Assembly: GCF_902806985.1 (NCBI RefSeq)
Contig: NZ_CADCXY010000001.1
Coordinates: 496,001 to 560,000, forward strand
Length of the DNA: 64,000 nt
Source of the DNA: Pseudidiomarina piscicola
GTDB taxonomy: Bacteria > Pseudomonadota > Gammaproteobacteria > Enterobacterales > Alteromonadaceae
Reading direction: 5' to 3'
The number at the start of each line of letters is the position of its first letter. Position 1 is the stretch's first letter. Below, piece by piece: positions 9,538 through 19,600 of this stretch. The notes under the pieces are model-generated. The model saw nothing but the letters and a program-made list of their open reading frames with translations, did no database searches and was not told where the DNA came from. A program made the translations under genes and the position numbers.

Positions 9538-10044
9538 TTAAACGCCGTAAGTAAGTGGTTTTAGAGTAAGTTGACGATAGCTTGGCAAGTGGATCTGTTG
9601 GCTTAGCCGCCAACTGCCGTCAAACGGTGTGATGGTCAGTGTCCATTTGCCTTGCTCTTGTGCGACAGATTCGGGGAGTTGGCCTCTAAAATCGCCTTCC
9701 GCGTCTGCCGTTAAGGTTAAGCTGAAATCTTTGTCGGCGAGCGTTGTGTGGTAAAAATTAACCCGCAGTGCGGTCAGTTCATCAGGTTGACCGGATTTGT
9801 AACGTAAAATTAGGTCACGCCCTTGGTGTTCAAAAATAAAGGCGATGCCCCTTGCTTGGGCTTCCTGTACCTTCTCTACTTGGCTATTGATCGCTCGACC
9901 TTGTTTATAATAGTCATCCACAACCATGGGGTTGTCGCCATAGTTAGAGGCAACAGTAAGGGTGATCGCCATAGCGATGACCACTGAAAATGGAATCGAC
10001 ATTAACACCCAAGGCCACACTTGTTTGTACCAAGGTTTTACCAT
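9538..10044 (-). CDS. ccoH: CcoH/FixH family cbb3 oxidase assembly protein
   Basis: The 168-residue protein has a short cytoplasmic lead, one membrane helix (about residues 9-34) and a soluble periplasmic beta-rich domain. It carries the family segment DNPMVVDDYYKQGRAIN. FixH/CcoH stabilises the assembling cbb3 complex and works with CcoI. The ATG at 10044 is chosen over an ATG five codons upstream because GAGG sits nine bases ahead of it. The gene begins after a strong terminator that closes the ccoNOQP transcript, so it depends on read-through or on its own promoter. The usual ccoG gene between ccoP and ccoH is missing. Confidence 0.88.
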   Translation of the reverse strand: MVKPWYKQVWPWVLMSIPFSVVIAMAITLTVASNYGDNPMVVDDYYKQGRAINSQVEKVQEAQARGIAFIFEHQGRDLILRYKSGQPDELTALRVNFYHTTLADKDFSLTLTADAEGDFRGQLPESVAQEQGKWTLTITPFDGSWRLSQQIHLPSYRQLTLKPLTYGV

Positions 10045-10070
10045 TACCCATAACCTCATTTATTCAGCAT

Positions 10071-10100
10071 AAAGAAAAAACCCCGCGAGTGCGGGGTTTT
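10071..10100 (-). terminator. Rho-independent terminator after ccoP
   Basis: An inverted repeat CCCCGC-GAGT-GCGGGG (10081-10096) has flanking A and T runs. Read on the minus strand it is a GC stem followed by TTTTTTCTTT, immediately after the ccoP stop. It separates the structural ccoNOQP genes from the assembly genes ccoH-ccoI-ccoS. Confidence 0.88.
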
Positions 10101-10104
10101 CAGT

Positions 10105-11055
10105 TTAGTCGTTTGAAAGCCCGTACACGTACGCACTAATGACGTGGACTTTATCCTCACCGAGAATATCTTTCCATGCCGGCATAACACCGTTGCGGCC
10201 ATTCATTAACGTTTCTTCAATCGCTGCTTGTGAGGCACCATACAACCAAACGTTATCAGTTAGGTTGGGTGCACCCAGTTGTTGGTTACCTTTGCCATCT
10301 TGTCCATGACAGGCAGAACACACGGCAAAATTAGCTTTGCCGGCAGCGGCGAGTTCAGGGTCAACTTTACGACCACTTAAGCTGAGAACGTAAGTTGCTA
10401 ACTCAGTGATCTGTTGCTCGTCAAACTGTGCTTTGAATGATGGCATTTGACCTTGACGACCTTGCAGAAGGGTCGTTTTAATTGCGTCGGCCGAGCCACC
10501 GTAGAGCCAGTTATCGTCGGTTAAGTTCGGAAACCCTTTACCGCCCATAGCATTTGAACCATGACATTGGGCACAGTTTTGTAAGAACAAACGCTGGCCA
10601 ATTTCGTTCGCTTCTGGGTCTTTTGCAAGCTCTTCAATAGGCTGTTGTGCGTAAGCTTCAAAGATGGGCCCAAAACGCTCATCTGCGGCATCCATCGCAC
10701 GGTCGTACTCAACGATGAGGCCAGCCTCACGATGGGCTTCCGTCGCCGCTCGCGACTCTTCAATGGAACGAACATCTTGGTTAGAGCTACTCCAGCCAAG
10801 TAGACCTGCAAAGTTCCCCAAGCCTGGGTAAAGCGCCAAATAGGCAAAGCCCCAGACGATGGTGACCCAATACAGAATCATCCACCAGCGCGGTAGTGGG
10901 TTATTAATTTCAACGATACCGTCGAACTCATGATCCATGAGTTCGCCTTCCTTAATTCCGGTATAGTTGCTCATATTCCAGCGTAATACCCAGATAATTC
11001 CGACTAAAAACGCGAGGGTAAGGACAATAATCCATGCACTCCAGAAGCTACTCAT
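10105..11055 (-). CDS. ccoP: CcoP, dihaem cytochrome c subunit of cbb3 oxidase
   Basis: The 316-residue protein has two N-terminal membrane helices (about residues 7-27 and 57-76). The two class I cytochrome c domains that follow have haem motifs CAQCH (161-165) and CSACH (246-250). The distal methionine ligands are probably in GQMPSF and GVMPAW. CcoP takes electrons from the bc1 complex or soluble cytochromes and passes them to CcoO and then CcoN. It overlaps ccoQ by eight bases and is followed by a terminator. Confidence 0.97.
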   Translation of the reverse strand: MSSFWSAWIIVLTLAFLVGIIWVLRWNMSNYTGIKEGELMDHEFDGIVEINNPLPRWWMILYWVTIVWGFAYLALYPGLGNFAGLLGWSSSNQDVRSIEESRAATEAHREAGLIVEYDRAMDAADERFGPIFEAYAQQPIEELAKDPEANEIGQRLFLQNCAQCHGSNAMGGKGFPNLTDDNWLYGGSADAIKTTLLQGRQGQMPSFKAQFDEQQITELATYVLSLSGRKVDPELAAAGKANFAVCSACHGQDGKGNQQLGAPNLTDNVWLYGASQAAIEETLMNGRNGVMPAWKDILGEDKVHVISAYVYGLSND

Positions 11056-11239
11056 TGTTCTTCGACTCCTGTTCAGTATTGTTTGACTTCGTTTTTTTCA
11101 ACTCATCTTCTTCGAAGATTGAGTTTGCGGCTTCGTCAAAGCGCTTTTTACGCCCTTTGCTGTACGCCCAAAGCACGATGCCAATGAACAATACGAAAAC
11201 TAAAACTGTATAAAAACTCCGCCAAGTAATGTAATCCAT
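11048..11239 (-). CDS. ccoQ: CcoQ, small subunit of cbb3 oxidase
   Basis: The 63-residue protein has one N-terminal membrane helix (YTVLVFVLFIGIVLWAY, residues 10-26). The polar, charged tail (KGRKKRFDEAANSIFEED) is typical of CcoQ/FixQ, which stabilises the complex of CcoP with the core. It sits one base after ccoO and overlaps the start of ccoP by eight bases. Confidence 0.92.
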   Translation of the reverse strand: MDYITWRSFYTVLVFVLFIGIVLWAYSKGRKKRFDEAANSIFEEDELKKTKSNNTEQESKNNE

Positions 11240-11240
11240 A

Positions 11241-11864
11241 TCAATTGGCCTGTTGCTTCAAACCAGTACCTAGCGATTGAAGGTAAGCGATTAACGCTTC
11301 CATTTCAGTCTTACCAACTACGGCAGCCTTAGCACCGGCGATATCTTCGTCGGTATAAGGGACGCCGAAGCCACGGAAAACTTCCATTTTCTTGGCGGTT
11401 AACTCACCATCAAGTTTATTTTCCGCTAACCATGGAAAGCCTGGCATGTTTGACTCTGGAACCACATCACGAGGGTCCATTAAATGCACATAATGCCATT
11501 CATCACTATAGCGACCACCGACGCGGGCAAGGTCTGGACCGGTGCGTTTAGAACCCCATAGGAATGGATGCTCCCAAACATGTTCACCGGCCAGTGAGTA
11601 GTGCCCGTAACGCTCGGTTTCTGAGCGAAACGGACGAATCATCTGGCTATGACAGTTATTGCAGCCTTCACGGATATAAATATCCCGACCTTCAAGCTCT
11701 AACGCAGAGTACGGCTCTAGACCGACTACAGGTTCATTGGTCTGCTTTTGAAACATCAATGGCGTTATTTCGACGATACCGCCGATAGAGATTGCGATGG
11801 TGGCGAAGATCGCCAACCAACCGACGCGCTTTTCAACGAAATCATGCTTAATGTTTTTACTCAT
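11241..11864 (-). CDS. ccoO: CcoO, monohaem cytochrome c subunit of cbb3 oxidase
   Basis: The 207-residue membrane-anchored cytochrome has an N-terminal helix (about residues 15-35), the haem motif CNNCH at 68-72, and the distal ligand region [10 protein letters not shown]. The segment [18 protein letters not shown] is strongly family-specific. It hands electrons from CcoP to the CcoN haem-copper centre. It is 12 bases after ccoN. Confidence 0.97.
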   Translation of the reverse strand: MSKNIKHDFVEKRVGWLAIFATIAISIGGIVEITPLMFQKQTNEPVVGLEPYSALELEGRDIYIREGCNNCHSQMIRPFRSETERYGHYSLAGEHVWEHPFLWGSKRTGPDLARVGGRYSDEWHYVHLMDPRDVVPESNMPGFPWLAENKLDGELTAKKMEVFRGFGVPYTDEDIAGAKAAVVGKTEMEALIAYLQSLGTGLKQQAN

Positions 11865-11876
11865 TTTTCGGACTCC

Positions 11877-13331
11877 TTAAGCTGACTGCGTTGTTGCTTC
11901 TCGCGGAGCAACATCAATTGTTTCGCGAGTTGGTTTGCCGGCCTTAATAGTACGATAGCTGTTCCATGCCATCAGCAGCATACCTGCAACGATGAACAAG
12001 CCACCGACAAAGCGGATAAACCAGAACGGATAAGAGGCTTCAACACTCTCAACAAAGCTATAGGTTAGCGTGCCGTCTTCAGCATTCACCGCACGCCACA
12101 TCAGACCTTGCATAACGCCTGAGATCCAAAGCGCGACGATATAAAGCACTACGCCTATGGTATGTAACCAGAAGTGGGTGTTAATCCAGCGGATACTATG
12201 CATCTGTGTTTGCCCCCAAAGCCGTGGAATCAGGTAATACATTGAACCGATGGTGATCATTGCAACCCAGCCAAGTGCACCCGAGTGAACGTGACCTATG
12301 GTCCAGTCAGTGTAGTGCGAAAGGGCATTCACTGATTTAATTGCCATCATCGGACCTTCAAAGGTCGACATACCATAGAATGACAACGAGACAATTAGGA
12401 AGCGCAGAATAGGGTCTGTCTTAAGCTTATGCCAAGCACCAGATAGCGTCATGATACCGTTGATCATACCACCCCATGATGGCACAAACAGAATCACCGA
12501 CATCACCATACCTAATGACTGTGTCCAGTCAGGCAGTGCGGTGTAGTGCAAGTGGTGAGGTCCGGCCCAAATATAAAGCGAGATCAAGCCCCAAAAATGC
12601 ACCACTGATAAGCGGTACGAATACACTGGACGCTCAGCTTGCTTCGGAACAAAGTAATACATCATGCCCAAGAAACCAGCGGTTAGTAGAAAGCCTACCG
12701 CATTATGGCCGTACCACCATTGCACCATGGCATCCACAGCACCCGCGTACACGCTGTAAGACTTAGTGAATGACACTGGAACTACCATGCTATTCACGAT
12801 ATGCAGCACTGCTACGGTGATAATAAAGCCACCATAAAACCAGTTTGCAACATAGATATGCGAAGTTTTACGTTTCACCAAGGTGCCAAAGAATACAATA
12901 ATGTAGGCAACCCAAGATAGCGCAATCAGAATATCAATCGGCCATTCAAGTTCAGCGTACTCTTTTGACGAATTCAGCCCTAACGGTAGGCTGATCACTG
13001 CAAGCACAATAACTGCTTGCCAAGACCAGAACACAAAGGACGCCAACTTGTCTGAGAACAAGTTAGTGCGACAGGTCTTCTGGACAATATAAAAGGAGGT
13101 CCCCATTAACGCCGACGTACCGAAGGCAAAAATAACCGCGTTCGTATGAAGAGGGCGAAGACGAGAGTAGGTAAGCCAAGGTGTATCGAAGTTGAGCTCT
13201 GGCCATATTAGCTGAGCTGCGATCCAAACACCGAGGGTCATACCGATTATGCCCCAAACGACCGTCATGACAGTAAACTGTCTGACGACTTTGAGGTTGT
13301 ATTCGATTTGCTGAGGATTTGTTTGACTCAT
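11877..13331 (-). CDS. ccoN: CcoN, catalytic subunit I of cbb3-type cytochrome c oxidase
   Basis: This 484-residue haem-copper oxidase core has about 12 membrane helices. The histidine sets expected for haem and CuB ligands are visible in [39 protein letters not shown] and [11 protein letters not shown]. It reduces oxygen to water with high affinity and pumps protons, and is typically used at low oxygen. It is the first gene of ccoNOQP, has GGAAAG upstream of its ATG, and a plausible sigma70-type promoter about 40 bases further up. I found no clear TTGAT-N4-ATCAA FNR box in the 217-base upstream region. Confidence 0.98.
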   Translation of the reverse strand: MSQTNPQQIEYNLKVVRQFTVMTVVWGIIGMTLGVWIAAQLIWPELNFDTPWLTYSRLRPLHTNAVIFAFGTSALMGTSFYIVQKTCRTNLFSDKLASFVFWSWQAVIVLAVISLPLGLNSSKEYAELEWPIDILIALSWVAYIIVFFGTLVKRKTSHIYVANWFYGGFIITVAVLHIVNSMVVPVSFTKSYSVYAGAVDAMVQWWYGHNAVGFLLTAGFLGMMYYFVPKQAERPVYSYRLSVVHFWGLISLYIWAGPHHLHYTALPDWTQSLGMVMSVILFVPSWGGMINGIMTLSGAWHKLKTDPILRFLIVSLSFYGMSTFEGPMMAIKSVNALSHYTDWTIGHVHSGALGWVAMITIGSMYYLIPRLWGQTQMHSIRWINTHFWLHTIGVVLYIVALWISGVMQGLMWRAVNAEDGTLTYSFVESVEASYPFWFIRFVGGLFIVAGMLLMAWNSYRTIKAGKPTRETIDVAPREATTQSA

Positions 13332-13370
13332 TTTTGCTTTCCGCGTTGATGCTCTGACTTAGAAAAGTTC

Positions 13371-13400
13371 ATAGTATTCGTCGTAAGAGTAACGTGACAA
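13371..13400 (-). promoter_or_regulatory. Candidate promoter of ccoNOQP
   Basis: On the minus strand the sequence reads TTGTCA, an 18-base spacer, then TACTAT, ending 39 bases before the ccoN ATG. Both hexamers are close to the sigma70 consensus. This is a prediction from pattern alone. Confidence 0.45.
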
Positions 13401-13548
13401 TGATGATGACTTGCTGAATACTTCCGCAAGCACAGCCATTTTAAGCTGTTTGCTTGCAAAAATACAGTCACAAACCGTTAAAAAATCAGGCGTGACGGCA
13501 ACTTGGTGAAAAAGTAAGCAGTAATATTACGACCAAAGGGGACGTAAA

Positions 13549-13974
13549 ATGTACCGATTATTTAACCTTAGTCTTGGTAAGGTCTTTAGTTTCGCGGGCT
13601 TGAGCTTATGCTTGGTTGCCTGCCAACCACCATCCCCTAAACAACTGCCGACCGCGAGCCATAGTTTTGCGGCACAGCAAATAAAACTCAAAATGCCCAT
13701 TGAGCCCATACCGTTGGAACAGCGGGTAAAGCTTACTCTTGAGTTGCCAGACCGCGTGAAACCGGGCTTAGGCAACGTTGAGGGGGTGTCTATGTATATG
13801 GGCAGCATACCGTTACAGTGGAAACAAACCGATACAGGTAAATGGCAAGCGGATCTCTATTTAGGTTCTTGTACGGAACCGCGGATGACCTGGCGCTTAA
13901 CGGTTCCCTTACAGTCGGAGTTCGATGACTTGCCGGCTCAAATTAGCCTGAACTTTGAGAGCGTAGCAAATTGA
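13549..13974 (+). CDS. Putative lipoprotein of unknown function
   Basis: The 141-residue product has a signal peptide ending in a lipobox-like LVAC (cysteine about residue 25), followed by QPPSPKQL, so it is probably a lipoprotein. The mature part is short, beta-strand-like and has one further cysteine (LGSCTEPRMTW). I do not recognise a family. GGGGAC precedes the ATG. It is transcribed away from ccoN and lies 77 bases before the NfeD gene, with which it might be co-transcribed. An anchored periplasmic role is all that the sequence suggests. Confidence 0.72.
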   Translation: MYRLFNLSLGKVFSFAGLSLCLVACQPPSPKQLPTASHSFAAQQIKLKMPIEPIPLEQRVKLTLELPDRVKPGLGNVEGVSMYMGSIPLQWKQTDTGKWQADLYLGSCTEPRMTWRLTVPLQSEFDDLPAQISLNFESVAN

Positions 13975-14051
13975 TACAATTGACTTGGTCGGCCATTTGA
14001 TTGGCCATGCTATAGTTAAGCTTTAGAGTCACTTACTCATCGAGGAAAGCT

Positions 14052-14495
14052 ATGTCTATAGCATTACTTTGGATCATTATTGGCGTCGCATTAATTCTTT
14101 CCGAATTGCTGTTAACCAGCGTCATAGCCGTGTTTCTCGGCATTGGGGCGATTGTTACAGGGCTGCTTTTACACTGGGGCTTGATTGCGGAAACCGCAAC
14201 TCAGTTTGCGGTTTTTGGTGTGGTGAGCTTGGCTCTTTTAATTGTTGCAAGAGGGCAATTTAAGCGTTGGTTTATGGGCTACAGCACCGACGAAGACGAT
14301 GCCAAGCCGAATTTTCAACGCGATATTGGCGCTCGGGTCAAAGTGATTCGTGACTTCAACCACGGTGCCGGTCGTGTCGTACTTAACGGTGTACAGTGGG
14401 ACGCTTTTTCAGAGGATGAGTTAAAAGCAGGTGAAACCGCTTGGGTGCAGGCGAATGAAGGAATTCAACTCACGGTAAGCCGTGATAAACCATAA
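14052..14495 (+). CDS. NfeD family membrane protein
   Basis: The protein has 147 residues, with three hydrophobic segments in the first 75 and a C-terminal OB-fold-like domain (about residues 90-145, beginning GARVKVIRDFNHGAGRVVLNGVQW). This is the short NfeD form, without the N-terminal ClpP-like protease. NfeD proteins are encoded next to stomatin/prohibitin-type proteins and are thought to work with them in membrane microdomain or protein quality control. Here the stomatin-like gene follows 27 bases later. GAGGAAAGCT directly precedes the ATG. Confidence 0.9.
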   Translation: MSIALLWIIIGVALILSELLLTSVIAVFLGIGAIVTGLLLHWGLIAETATQFAVFGVVSLALLIVARGQFKRWFMGYSTDEDDAKPNFQRDIGARVKVIRDFNHGAGRVVLNGVQWDAFSEDELKAGETAWVQANEGIQLTVSRDKP

Positions 14496-14522
14496 TAATA
14501 AAGTGAACTAAAGGACGTCATC

Positions 14523-15455
14523 ATGGTGGAGTTAAATGTAGGTACCGTTCTCGCCGTCGGCTTTGCGATTGCGGTGATTATCGTTATTCTCAAAACCGCG
14601 CGGATCGTGCCGCAACGTACAAATTTCGTAATTGAGCGGCTAGGGCGCTATAACCGTACTTTAGAATCGGGTTTTCACTTGCTGATCCCGTTTGTTGAAA
14701 AAGTTGCTTACCAGCACATTCTAAAAGAAGAAGTGATTGATGTTGAGCGGCAAGCTTGTGTCACCCGCGACAATATCCAGGTAGGCATTAATGGCGTGCT
14801 TTACATTCAAGTGGTTGATGCTCACAAAGCGAGCTACGGTATCAACGACTACCGTTATGCGGCCTCTCAGTTGGCACAAACGACCATGCGCTCGGTGATT
14901 GGCCAAACGGATCTCGATAAGACCTTCGAAGAACGCGCCCGAATCAATGAAATTGTGGTGCAAGCACTAGATGAAGCAGCCGCACCGTGGGGTATTAAAG
15001 TACTGCGTTATGAAATCTCTGATATTGAACTGCCGATGAGTATCAAGGACGCACTTGAGCAACAAATGCGTGCTGAACGTGAGCGGCGTGCGGCCATTGC
15101 CAAGTCAGAGGGTGAGCGCCAAGCGATGATTAACGTTTCCGAAGGTCAAAAACAAGAAGTTATTAATTTGTCTGAGGCCGAAAAGTTAAAGCAAATTAAC
15201 GAAGCTGAAGGTCGAGCGCGTGAAATCGAGCTTATTGCCGTAGCGACAGCAGAAGGTATTCGTAAAATCGCCAGCTCCATTCAAGAGCCTGGTGGTCAAG
15301 ATGCGGTAAGTTTGCGGGTTGCTGAACAGTATGTGAAAGAATTCGGCAAGCTAGCACAGGAAACCAATACGTTAATATTGCCGGCACAATTGTCGGATAT
15401 TGGCGGAGCCGTTGCTGGGCTGACTGAAATACTAAAAGCCAAGCCAACCCAGTAA
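14523..15455 (+). CDS. Stomatin/SPFH-domain protein, QmcA-like
   Basis: The 310-residue protein has one N-terminal membrane helix (residues 6-25) and an SPFH/Band 7 domain (about 27-190, starting RIVPQRTNFVIERLGRY). A long charged coiled coil follows (about 180-240, ERRAAIAKSEGERQAMINVSEGQKQ), then a C-terminal region ending ILPAQLSDIGG. This matches E. coli QmcA and related stomatins, which oligomerise at the membrane and are functionally tied to FtsH-type quality control. Pairing with NfeD is the classic arrangement. It ends before a terminator at 15481. Confidence 0.93.
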   Translation: MVELNVGTVLAVGFAIAVIIVILKTARIVPQRTNFVIERLGRYNRTLESGFHLLIPFVEKVAYQHILKEEVIDVERQACVTRDNIQVGINGVLYIQVVDAHKASYGINDYRYAASQLAQTTMRSVIGQTDLDKTFEERARINEIVVQALDEAAAPWGIKVLRYEISDIELPMSIKDALEQQMRAERERRAAIAKSEGERQAMINVSEGQKQEVINLSEAEKLKQINEAEGRAREIELIAVATAEGIRKIASSIQEPGGQDAVSLRVAEQYVKEFGKLAQETNTLILPAQLSDIGGAVAGLTEILKAKPTQ

Positions 15456-15480
15456 AATTATTTAACTGGCGTGTCTAGCG

Positions 15481-15511
15481 GGCTGTTCATCGTAGATGGG
15501 CAGCCTTTTTT
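15481..15511 (+). terminator. Rho-independent terminator after the stomatin gene
   Basis: An 11-base stem (GGCTGTTCATC with GATGGGCAGCC, including two wobble pairs) with a GTA loop is followed by six T. It lies 25 bases after the stop and separates the NfeD-stomatin unit from the efflux operon. Confidence 0.85.
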
Positions 15512-15576
15512 GATCGTATTTGGTCAAATGCGCATAAAGTAAAACTAACAATCGTATTTGCATACAAGGAATTTAG

Positions 15577-16638
15577 ATGAAGTTGTCGACAGCTCTTACA
15601 TTTTCGCTACTCACGCTGGCCGTTGTGTTGCCAAGTGTCACCTCAACCGTGACTGCACAGCAATGGCGTAATGCTGAAAAAGCCGCTTTAGTGGTGGCAC
15701 AACCGTTAGGGTTTGAGCGTGAACAGGAACAAGTGGAAGCTGTTGCTTACGCTGAGGCTTTGCAGTCCGTTGACTTGTATCCAGCTGTCGGCGATGTGGT
15801 CACAGCGGTGAACTTCAAGCCTGGTGAGCGGGTTGAGAAAGGGCAAGTGTTAGTGCAATTAGACGATCGTCGTCAGCGAATCGCTCTGCAGCGCGCCAAG
15901 TTGCAACTGACGGACGCCGAGCGCACGCTCAAACGACTGCAAACAAGTCGTGAGCAAGGTGCTGTCTCGCAAAGCCAGTTGGATGAAGCGATGATCGCGC
16001 GCGACTTACTCGAAGTTGCGGTGGCAGAGGCCCAAACCAACCTTGATGATCGGCAAGTCATCGCGCCATTCTCTGGCGTTATTGGTATTACCGACATCGA
16101 AGTGGGCGATCGTATTACCACCCAGACCATGATTGCGTCGTTAGATAAACGCAACCAGCTTTACATCGATTTTCAGGCACCTGAATCAGCGGTGGCACTA
16201 CTGGACCAAGGAGCACAACTTGAAGTGTATTCTTGGCAGCGTATGCAGGAGCCGCTAGCTGCCGAAGTAGCAGAGATAGGATCGCGCGTCGATAACCAGA
16301 ATCGTACGGTACGGATCCGTGCGCTCATGACCAACACCGAAGATAAGTTTCGGCCGGGGATGAGCTTTCGAGTTGCGTTGACCCTTGCCGGCGATAGCTA
16401 CCCAGTGATCCCTGAAGCAGGCTTGATGTGGGGCCCTGAGGGCGCCTACGTATGGATTATAAAAGATGAAAAGGCACAGCGGGTAGACGTTTCGATTAAA
16501 CAACGTTTACCTGGCCGTGTGCTGGTTGATGGAAACTTACAACTGGGTGACCAATTGATTGTTGAGGGCGTGCAAACGCTGCGTCAGGGGCAGGCCGTAA
16601 GCGAACTTGATCTAGCGAACGGGGGAGTCAACGAATGA
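15577..16638 (+). CDS. RND efflux periplasmic adaptor (membrane fusion protein)
   Basis: The 353-residue HlyD/AcrA-type adaptor has a cleavable signal peptide (about residues 1-27). A lipoyl half-motif and hairpin follow (VDLYPAVGDVVTAVNFKPGERVEKGQVLVQLDD), then a helical hairpin, the second lipoyl half (IAPFSGVIGITDIEVGDRI) and C-terminal beta-barrel and membrane-proximal domains. It has no lipobox, so it would be held by its partner. It links the inner-membrane pump to an outer-membrane TolC-like channel. ATGA overlap with the next gene shows coupled translation with the RND pump. Confidence 0.93.
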   Translation: MKLSTALTFSLLTLAVVLPSVTSTVTAQQWRNAEKAALVVAQPLGFEREQEQVEAVAYAEALQSVDLYPAVGDVVTAVNFKPGERVEKGQVLVQLDDRRQRIALQRAKLQLTDAERTLKRLQTSREQGAVSQSQLDEAMIARDLLEVAVAEAQTNLDDRQVIAPFSGVIGITDIEVGDRITTQTMIASLDKRNQLYIDFQAPESAVALLDQGAQLEVYSWQRMQEPLAAEVAEIGSRVDNQNRTVRIRALMTNTEDKFRPGMSFRVALTLAGDSYPVIPEAGLMWGPEGAYVWIIKDEKAQRVDVSIKQRLPGRVLVDGNLQLGDQLIVEGVQTLRQGQAVSELDLANGGVNE

Positions 16639-19600
16639 AGTGGACACCACAGTTAAACGATTTACCTTCGCTGTCGATTCGTCGACCTATACTTATAGTT
16701 GTTTTTAACTTACTGATTATTATTGCCGGCCTAGCAGCCATCAACGGTGTTGAAGTCCGCGAATTACCGGATGTCGATCGGCCGATTGTCTCGGTGACAG
16801 CTAGCTATCCGGGGGCAGCGCCAGAAACAGTAGATACCGAAGTGACCAGCCGCCTCGAAGGTGCCGTCGCACGAGTGAGTGGCGTTAAGTCCATTCGTGC
16901 ATCGAGCGAAGAAGGCAGCTCACGAGTAGTCGTCGAGTTCAGACCTGGTGTTGATCTTGATAATGCCGCTAACGAAACGCGAGAATCTGTCAGCCGAGTA
17001 CAGCGAGGGCTACCAGAAGAAGTTGAAAATGTGGCGATTATTAAGGCCGATAACGACGCTGAGTCAGTCGTTTCACTGTCGATTTCAAGTGAGACACTCG
17101 ACCTTACCGCCTTAACCGAGCGCGTTGAAACGGACTTAGCTCCGAACTTCTTGAACATTCCAGGTGTTGCCGACGTGCGGCTAACGGGTGATCGCCGAAA
17201 AGTAATGCGCGTGGTGATTGAACCGTTGCGTTTAGCGAGTTATCAATTGACGGTTAGTGATGTGGCAGCGGTGCTTCGGCAAGCACCTTTTGACGTCCCC
17301 GCAGGAAGCCTCAAGTCGACGGATCAACAACTGATTGTTCGTGCCGATGCCAGTTCAGTAACCACCGAAGATGTTGAAAACATAGTTATCGCTGGTACCA
17401 CTCGGGTTGGCGATGTGGCAACGGTTTATTTTGGTCCCGCTGATGCTGGCAGTATCACTCGACTTGATGGTAAGCAGGTACTTGGGCTCGGTATTATTCG
17501 TCAAGCGCGCTCGAACACCATTGAAATATCAAACGAGGTGCTCCGCTTAGTCGGTGATTTACAGAAACAGTATCCAGATCTCAACTTGCGAGTTACCAAC
17601 GATGATGCTGAATTCATCCGCAGTTCCGTCGAAGAGGTAATCACTTCGTTAGGCCTCACTATTTTATTAGTTATCGCGACCTTGTGGTTATTTATCGGCT
17701 CTGGGCGGGCAACCATTATTCCTGCGGTGTCGATACCCGTCGCACTGGTTGGCTCGATAGCGGTGATTTGGTTGCTGGGCTTTTCCATCAATATACTTAC
17801 CTTGCTTGCGTTAGTGCTAGCGACCGGATTGATTGTAGACGATGCCATTGTAGTGTCGGAAAACATACAACGCCGACGTAGTATGGGGATGGGCGCTCGC
17901 GCGTCTGCCGTTATCGGTACACGTGAGGTGTTTTTTGCCGTGGTTGCCACGACCGCCGTGTTGGTTGCGGTATTTGTCCCCATTGCATTCTTACCTTCAA
18001 CAGCAGGGCGCTTGTTCCGAGAATTCGGCGGCGTACTTGCCGCTGCGGTGATCATTTCTTCATTCGTTGCTTTATCGTTGGTACCTGCCTTAACGGCTCG
18101 GTTGCCGTTAAAGAAACCTAAAGAAACGGTACTTACACGAGCCGGCTCTTCATTTAGAAATTACTATGTGAAAAGCCTGCACTGGGCTCTTGATCATGCA
18201 AAAATCGTATTTGCGGCCTGTGTATTGATTGCCGGTACCGCCGTTGGTTTCTACTTTAATATTGATAACGAACTGATGCCGACTGAAGATCGTGGCCAAA
18301 TTCGAATCTTTGCCCGCGGCCCTGATGGGGTTGGGCTCAACTTTATGGACCGCCAAGCGCAGCAAATGGAAGAGATCCTTTTGCCGTATGTAAATGGCGG
18401 CGCTGTCTCGAGCATCAACACTCGCGTTGGCCAGTGGGATCCAAACCTCGTGTTCATTACCGTTCGCTTAACCGACTGGGAAGAGCGTGATCGCTCACAG
18501 CAGGAAATAATCGACGAAATTAGCGAACCCTTGAGCCGTATCCCTGGCGCTCCGGCGCGTGCCTTTGGTTCGAACAGCCTAAATTTGCGCGGGCAAGGAG
18601 GGGGCTTAGAGGTTGCCTTAACCGGAGATAATTACCGCGACATTTATAATGCAGCTTTGGCCTTTGGCAAGGCTGCTCAGGAAGCTATGCCCGAAATAGG
18701 TTTTCCGCGTATCGGCTATCAACCAACGCAACCACAATTGCGGGTCAATATTGATCGCCGTCGCGCTGCTGATTTAGGGGTTTCCTTAAGTGATGTTTCG
18801 GCAACCTTACGCGTTGCTATTAACGGTGATGACATTACCGATTTAAACATCGGCGATCAGGCTGTACCGATAATGTTGCAAGCTGAGCGGAGCCAAATCA
18901 AATCGCCAACGGACCTCTCTAATCTCTATGTGGGTACTAGTAATGGCGGTTTAGTGCCACTTTCGAGTGTGGCCACCATTAGCGAAGAGGGCATCGCCGC
19001 AGAACTTGAGCGTCGTGCCCAGCGACGTGCTATCGAAGTTGATATGCAAATGCCAACCAGCATCCCCATTGAAGAAGTGGTAGAACAGCTACGAACCGTA
19101 GCGGCAGAAACCCTACCTGATGGTGTTGGAATGGTGCTATTGGGCGAGGCCGAAGCTTATGAAGAAACCGAAAGTGAGGTCATGATGACCTATATTTTAG
19201 CTTTCGTTATTGTGCTTCTAGTGCTGGCCGCGCAATTTGAAAGCGTTAATAGTGCCGTGGTGGTAATGGCGACAGTGCCGTTTGGTATTGCCGCAGCCTT
19301 CTTTGCGCTGTACTTAACAGGCACGTCAATTAATGTGTTCTCACAGATTGGCTTAGTCATGCTCATAGGCCTAATAGCTAAAAACTCTATCTTACTCGTG
19401 GAGTTCGCCGATCAGCTGCGTGACAAAGGTCAGTCGGTACGTGAAGCCGTCGAAAATGCCGCTGATATCAGGTTGCGCCCAATTATGATGACCTTGGTGT
19501 CGACCTTACTTGGCGCATTACCACTTATTTTATCCGTCGGTGCAGGCGCCGAGGCACGTAACTCAATTGGTTGGGTAGTGTTCGGTGGCCTGGCGTTCGC

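Noticed and set aside
13332-13548. Possible FNR (TTGAT-N4-ATCAA) site upstream of ccoN
   Set aside because: I read both strands and found no match close enough to the consensus. Loose palindromes such as AGCACAGC/GCTGTTTGCT do not fit.
17501-18055. 184-codon open frame on the strand opposite the RND pump gene
   Set aside because: It lies fully inside a well-supported efflux pump gene, has a Thr/Ala/Ile-biased composition typical of an antisense shadow, and no ribosome site or domain.
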